This document shows positions 63,424 to 64,000 of a stretch of DNA of 64,000 nt, one piece after another; position 1 is the stretch's first letter, and each line of letters begins with the position of its first letter. The stretch lies in NCBI GenBank assembly GCA_014896295.1, contig JADBKR010000008.1, positions 186,001-250,000 on the forward strand, in the 5' to 3' direction. Made by a program: the position numbers and the translations under genes. Source of the stretch: Limnochordaceae bacterium. Its GTDB lineage: Bacteria; Bacillota; Limnochordia; Limnochordales; Geochordaceae. The notes below the pieces were generated by a model. That model made no database searches, was not told where the DNA came from, and was given only the letters and a program-made list of their open reading frames with translations.

Positions 63424-64000
63424 CTACGGCCGCCTGAAGACTGCCACGAGCCTCCGGGACTCCAGGGTCAGCGGCTCTTCCCCGTTGAGCGTCCCGTACG
63501 CCCCCGCCAGCTCGAAACCGACCTCCCTCGCCATCCCGGCCAGCTCCACCAGGCTGTACTGGCGGATGGAGAAGCGGCGGCGCTCCACCCGGCCGCCGTC
63601 CAGGATGACGACCCGGTCCGTCTCGGTGCGGTCGGTGAGCACGTTGTACCGTACCCTCTCCAGCGTGAAGGCACCCGGTGTCTCCACCCAGACCTGCTCG
63701 CTCCCCGACCGGATCAGCCAGTACTTGTGGATCATCTCCATCACGAGCCGGCCGCCCGGCCGCAGGCTCTCGTAAAACGCCGCCATCACCCGGGCGTCCT
63801 CCGCCTCGTCTTCCAGGTACCCGAAAGAGCTGAACAGGTTGATGGCCACGTCGAACGCCTGCGGCCGCCGGAAGTCGCGCATGTCCTGGCGCACCCACTC
63901 GACGGCCCCCTCGCGCAGCCCCGCCTCCTCCGCCCGCCTGCGCGCCACGTCGAGCAGGTAGGCCGACAGATCGACCCCGGTCACCCGGTACCCGCGGCGG
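63424..64000 (-). CDS. class I SAM-dependent methyltransferase (partial)
   Basis: The frame is open to the right edge of the window (codons for RRGYRVTGVDLS continue upstream), so the N-terminus is missing. Visible are VTGVDLSAYLLDVARRRAEEAGL (SAM-binding acidic residue after strand 2), FDVAINLFSSFGYL (motif with the strand-4 region), and a C-terminal half with beta strands (ETPGAFTLERVRYNVLTDRTETDRVVILDGGRVERRRFSIRQYSLVELAGMAREVGF). The substrate is unknown. Its stop lies 16 bp from the stop of the convergent gamma-glutamyltransferase gene. Confidence 0.88.
   Translation of the reverse strand, partial: RRGYRVTGVDLSAYLLDVARRRAEEAGLREGAVEWVRQDMRDFRRPQAFDVAINLFSSFGYLEDEAEDARVMAAFYESLRPGGRLVMEMIHKYWLIRSGSEQVWVETPGAFTLERVRYNVLTDRTETDRVVILDGGRVERRRFSIRQYSLVELAGMAREVGFELAGAYGTLNGEEPLTLESRRLVAVFRRP

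Overview
The window is very GC-rich, tightly packed bacterial DNA: about 50 genes in long operons, mostly on the minus strand, with 4-bp ATGA/GTGA overlaps and few recognisable terminators. The mix suggests a high-GC, probably moderately thermophilic member of the Bacillota close to Limnochordia or Symbiobacterium-like lineages. AddAB recombination genes, a zinc-type ribosomal protein S4, a c-di-AMP (ydaO-type) riboswitch and RpiR/DeoR/TetR regulators fit Bacillota. Two TolC-type genes and an exported protein ending like an outer-membrane barrel point to a cell with two membranes. This placement is inference; no rRNA is present to confirm it.

Layout. 1-2337: two TolC-family efflux genes. 2381-10934 (minus): an amino-sugar or muropeptide uptake operon (BadF-type sugar kinase, NanE, RpiR regulator, beta-lactamase-fold hydrolase, Gfo/Idh/MocA oxidoreductase, Dpp/Opp-type ABC importer). 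11135-14531: exported beta-propeller protein, YgjP-like metallopeptidase, LDH2-family dehydrogenase, CDP-alcohol phosphatidyltransferase. 14561-21103: addA and addB. 21209-23794: two exported DUF4384/PEGA proteins. 23863-29400: TetR regulator, glucosamine-6-phosphate deaminase-like protein, isocitrate/isopropylmalate-type dehydrogenase, ExoD, an SDH/ClpP-like protease, TerC. 29596-32244: a fused class III aminotransferase plus acyl-ACP-reductase-like enzyme behind a strong promoter and a perfect palindrome. 32293-34731: DUF1893-ECF fusion, aldo/keto reductase, Hsp20. 34874-44448 (minus): a complete L-rhamnose import and catabolism operon with a divergent DeoR regulator. 45595-55502 (minus): an acyl-CoA oxidation operon (two dehydrogenases, two hydratases, carboxyltransferase, biotin carrier, membrane FeS oxidoreductase, EtfAB). 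55682-56287: rpsD. 56406-61040 (minus): AsnB, a B12-dependent mutase-like protein and an octopine-dehydrogenase-family protein, read from a strong promoter through a c-di-AMP riboswitch. 61785-63407: gamma-glutamyltransferase. 63424-end: a partial methyltransferase.

The most interesting system is the riboswitch-controlled operon at 56406-61520. c-di-AMP riboswitches typically govern potassium, osmolyte and cell-wall genes, so an opine-type dehydrogenase, a cobalamin mutase and a glutamine-dependent amidotransferase under one of them look like an undescribed pathway, perhaps for an amidated amino-acid osmolyte. The second is the aminotransferase/acyl-ACP-reductase fusion, which could turn acyl-ACP into a fatty amine. 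A near-identical sequence motif upstream of the TetR gene and of etfB suggests that this regulator controls the acyl-CoA operon 30 kb away.

Eight otherwise conserved genes carry a single frame break of +1 or -1. This density is more like residual sequencing or assembly error than gene decay, and one such break creates a false RpiR-hydrolase fusion.
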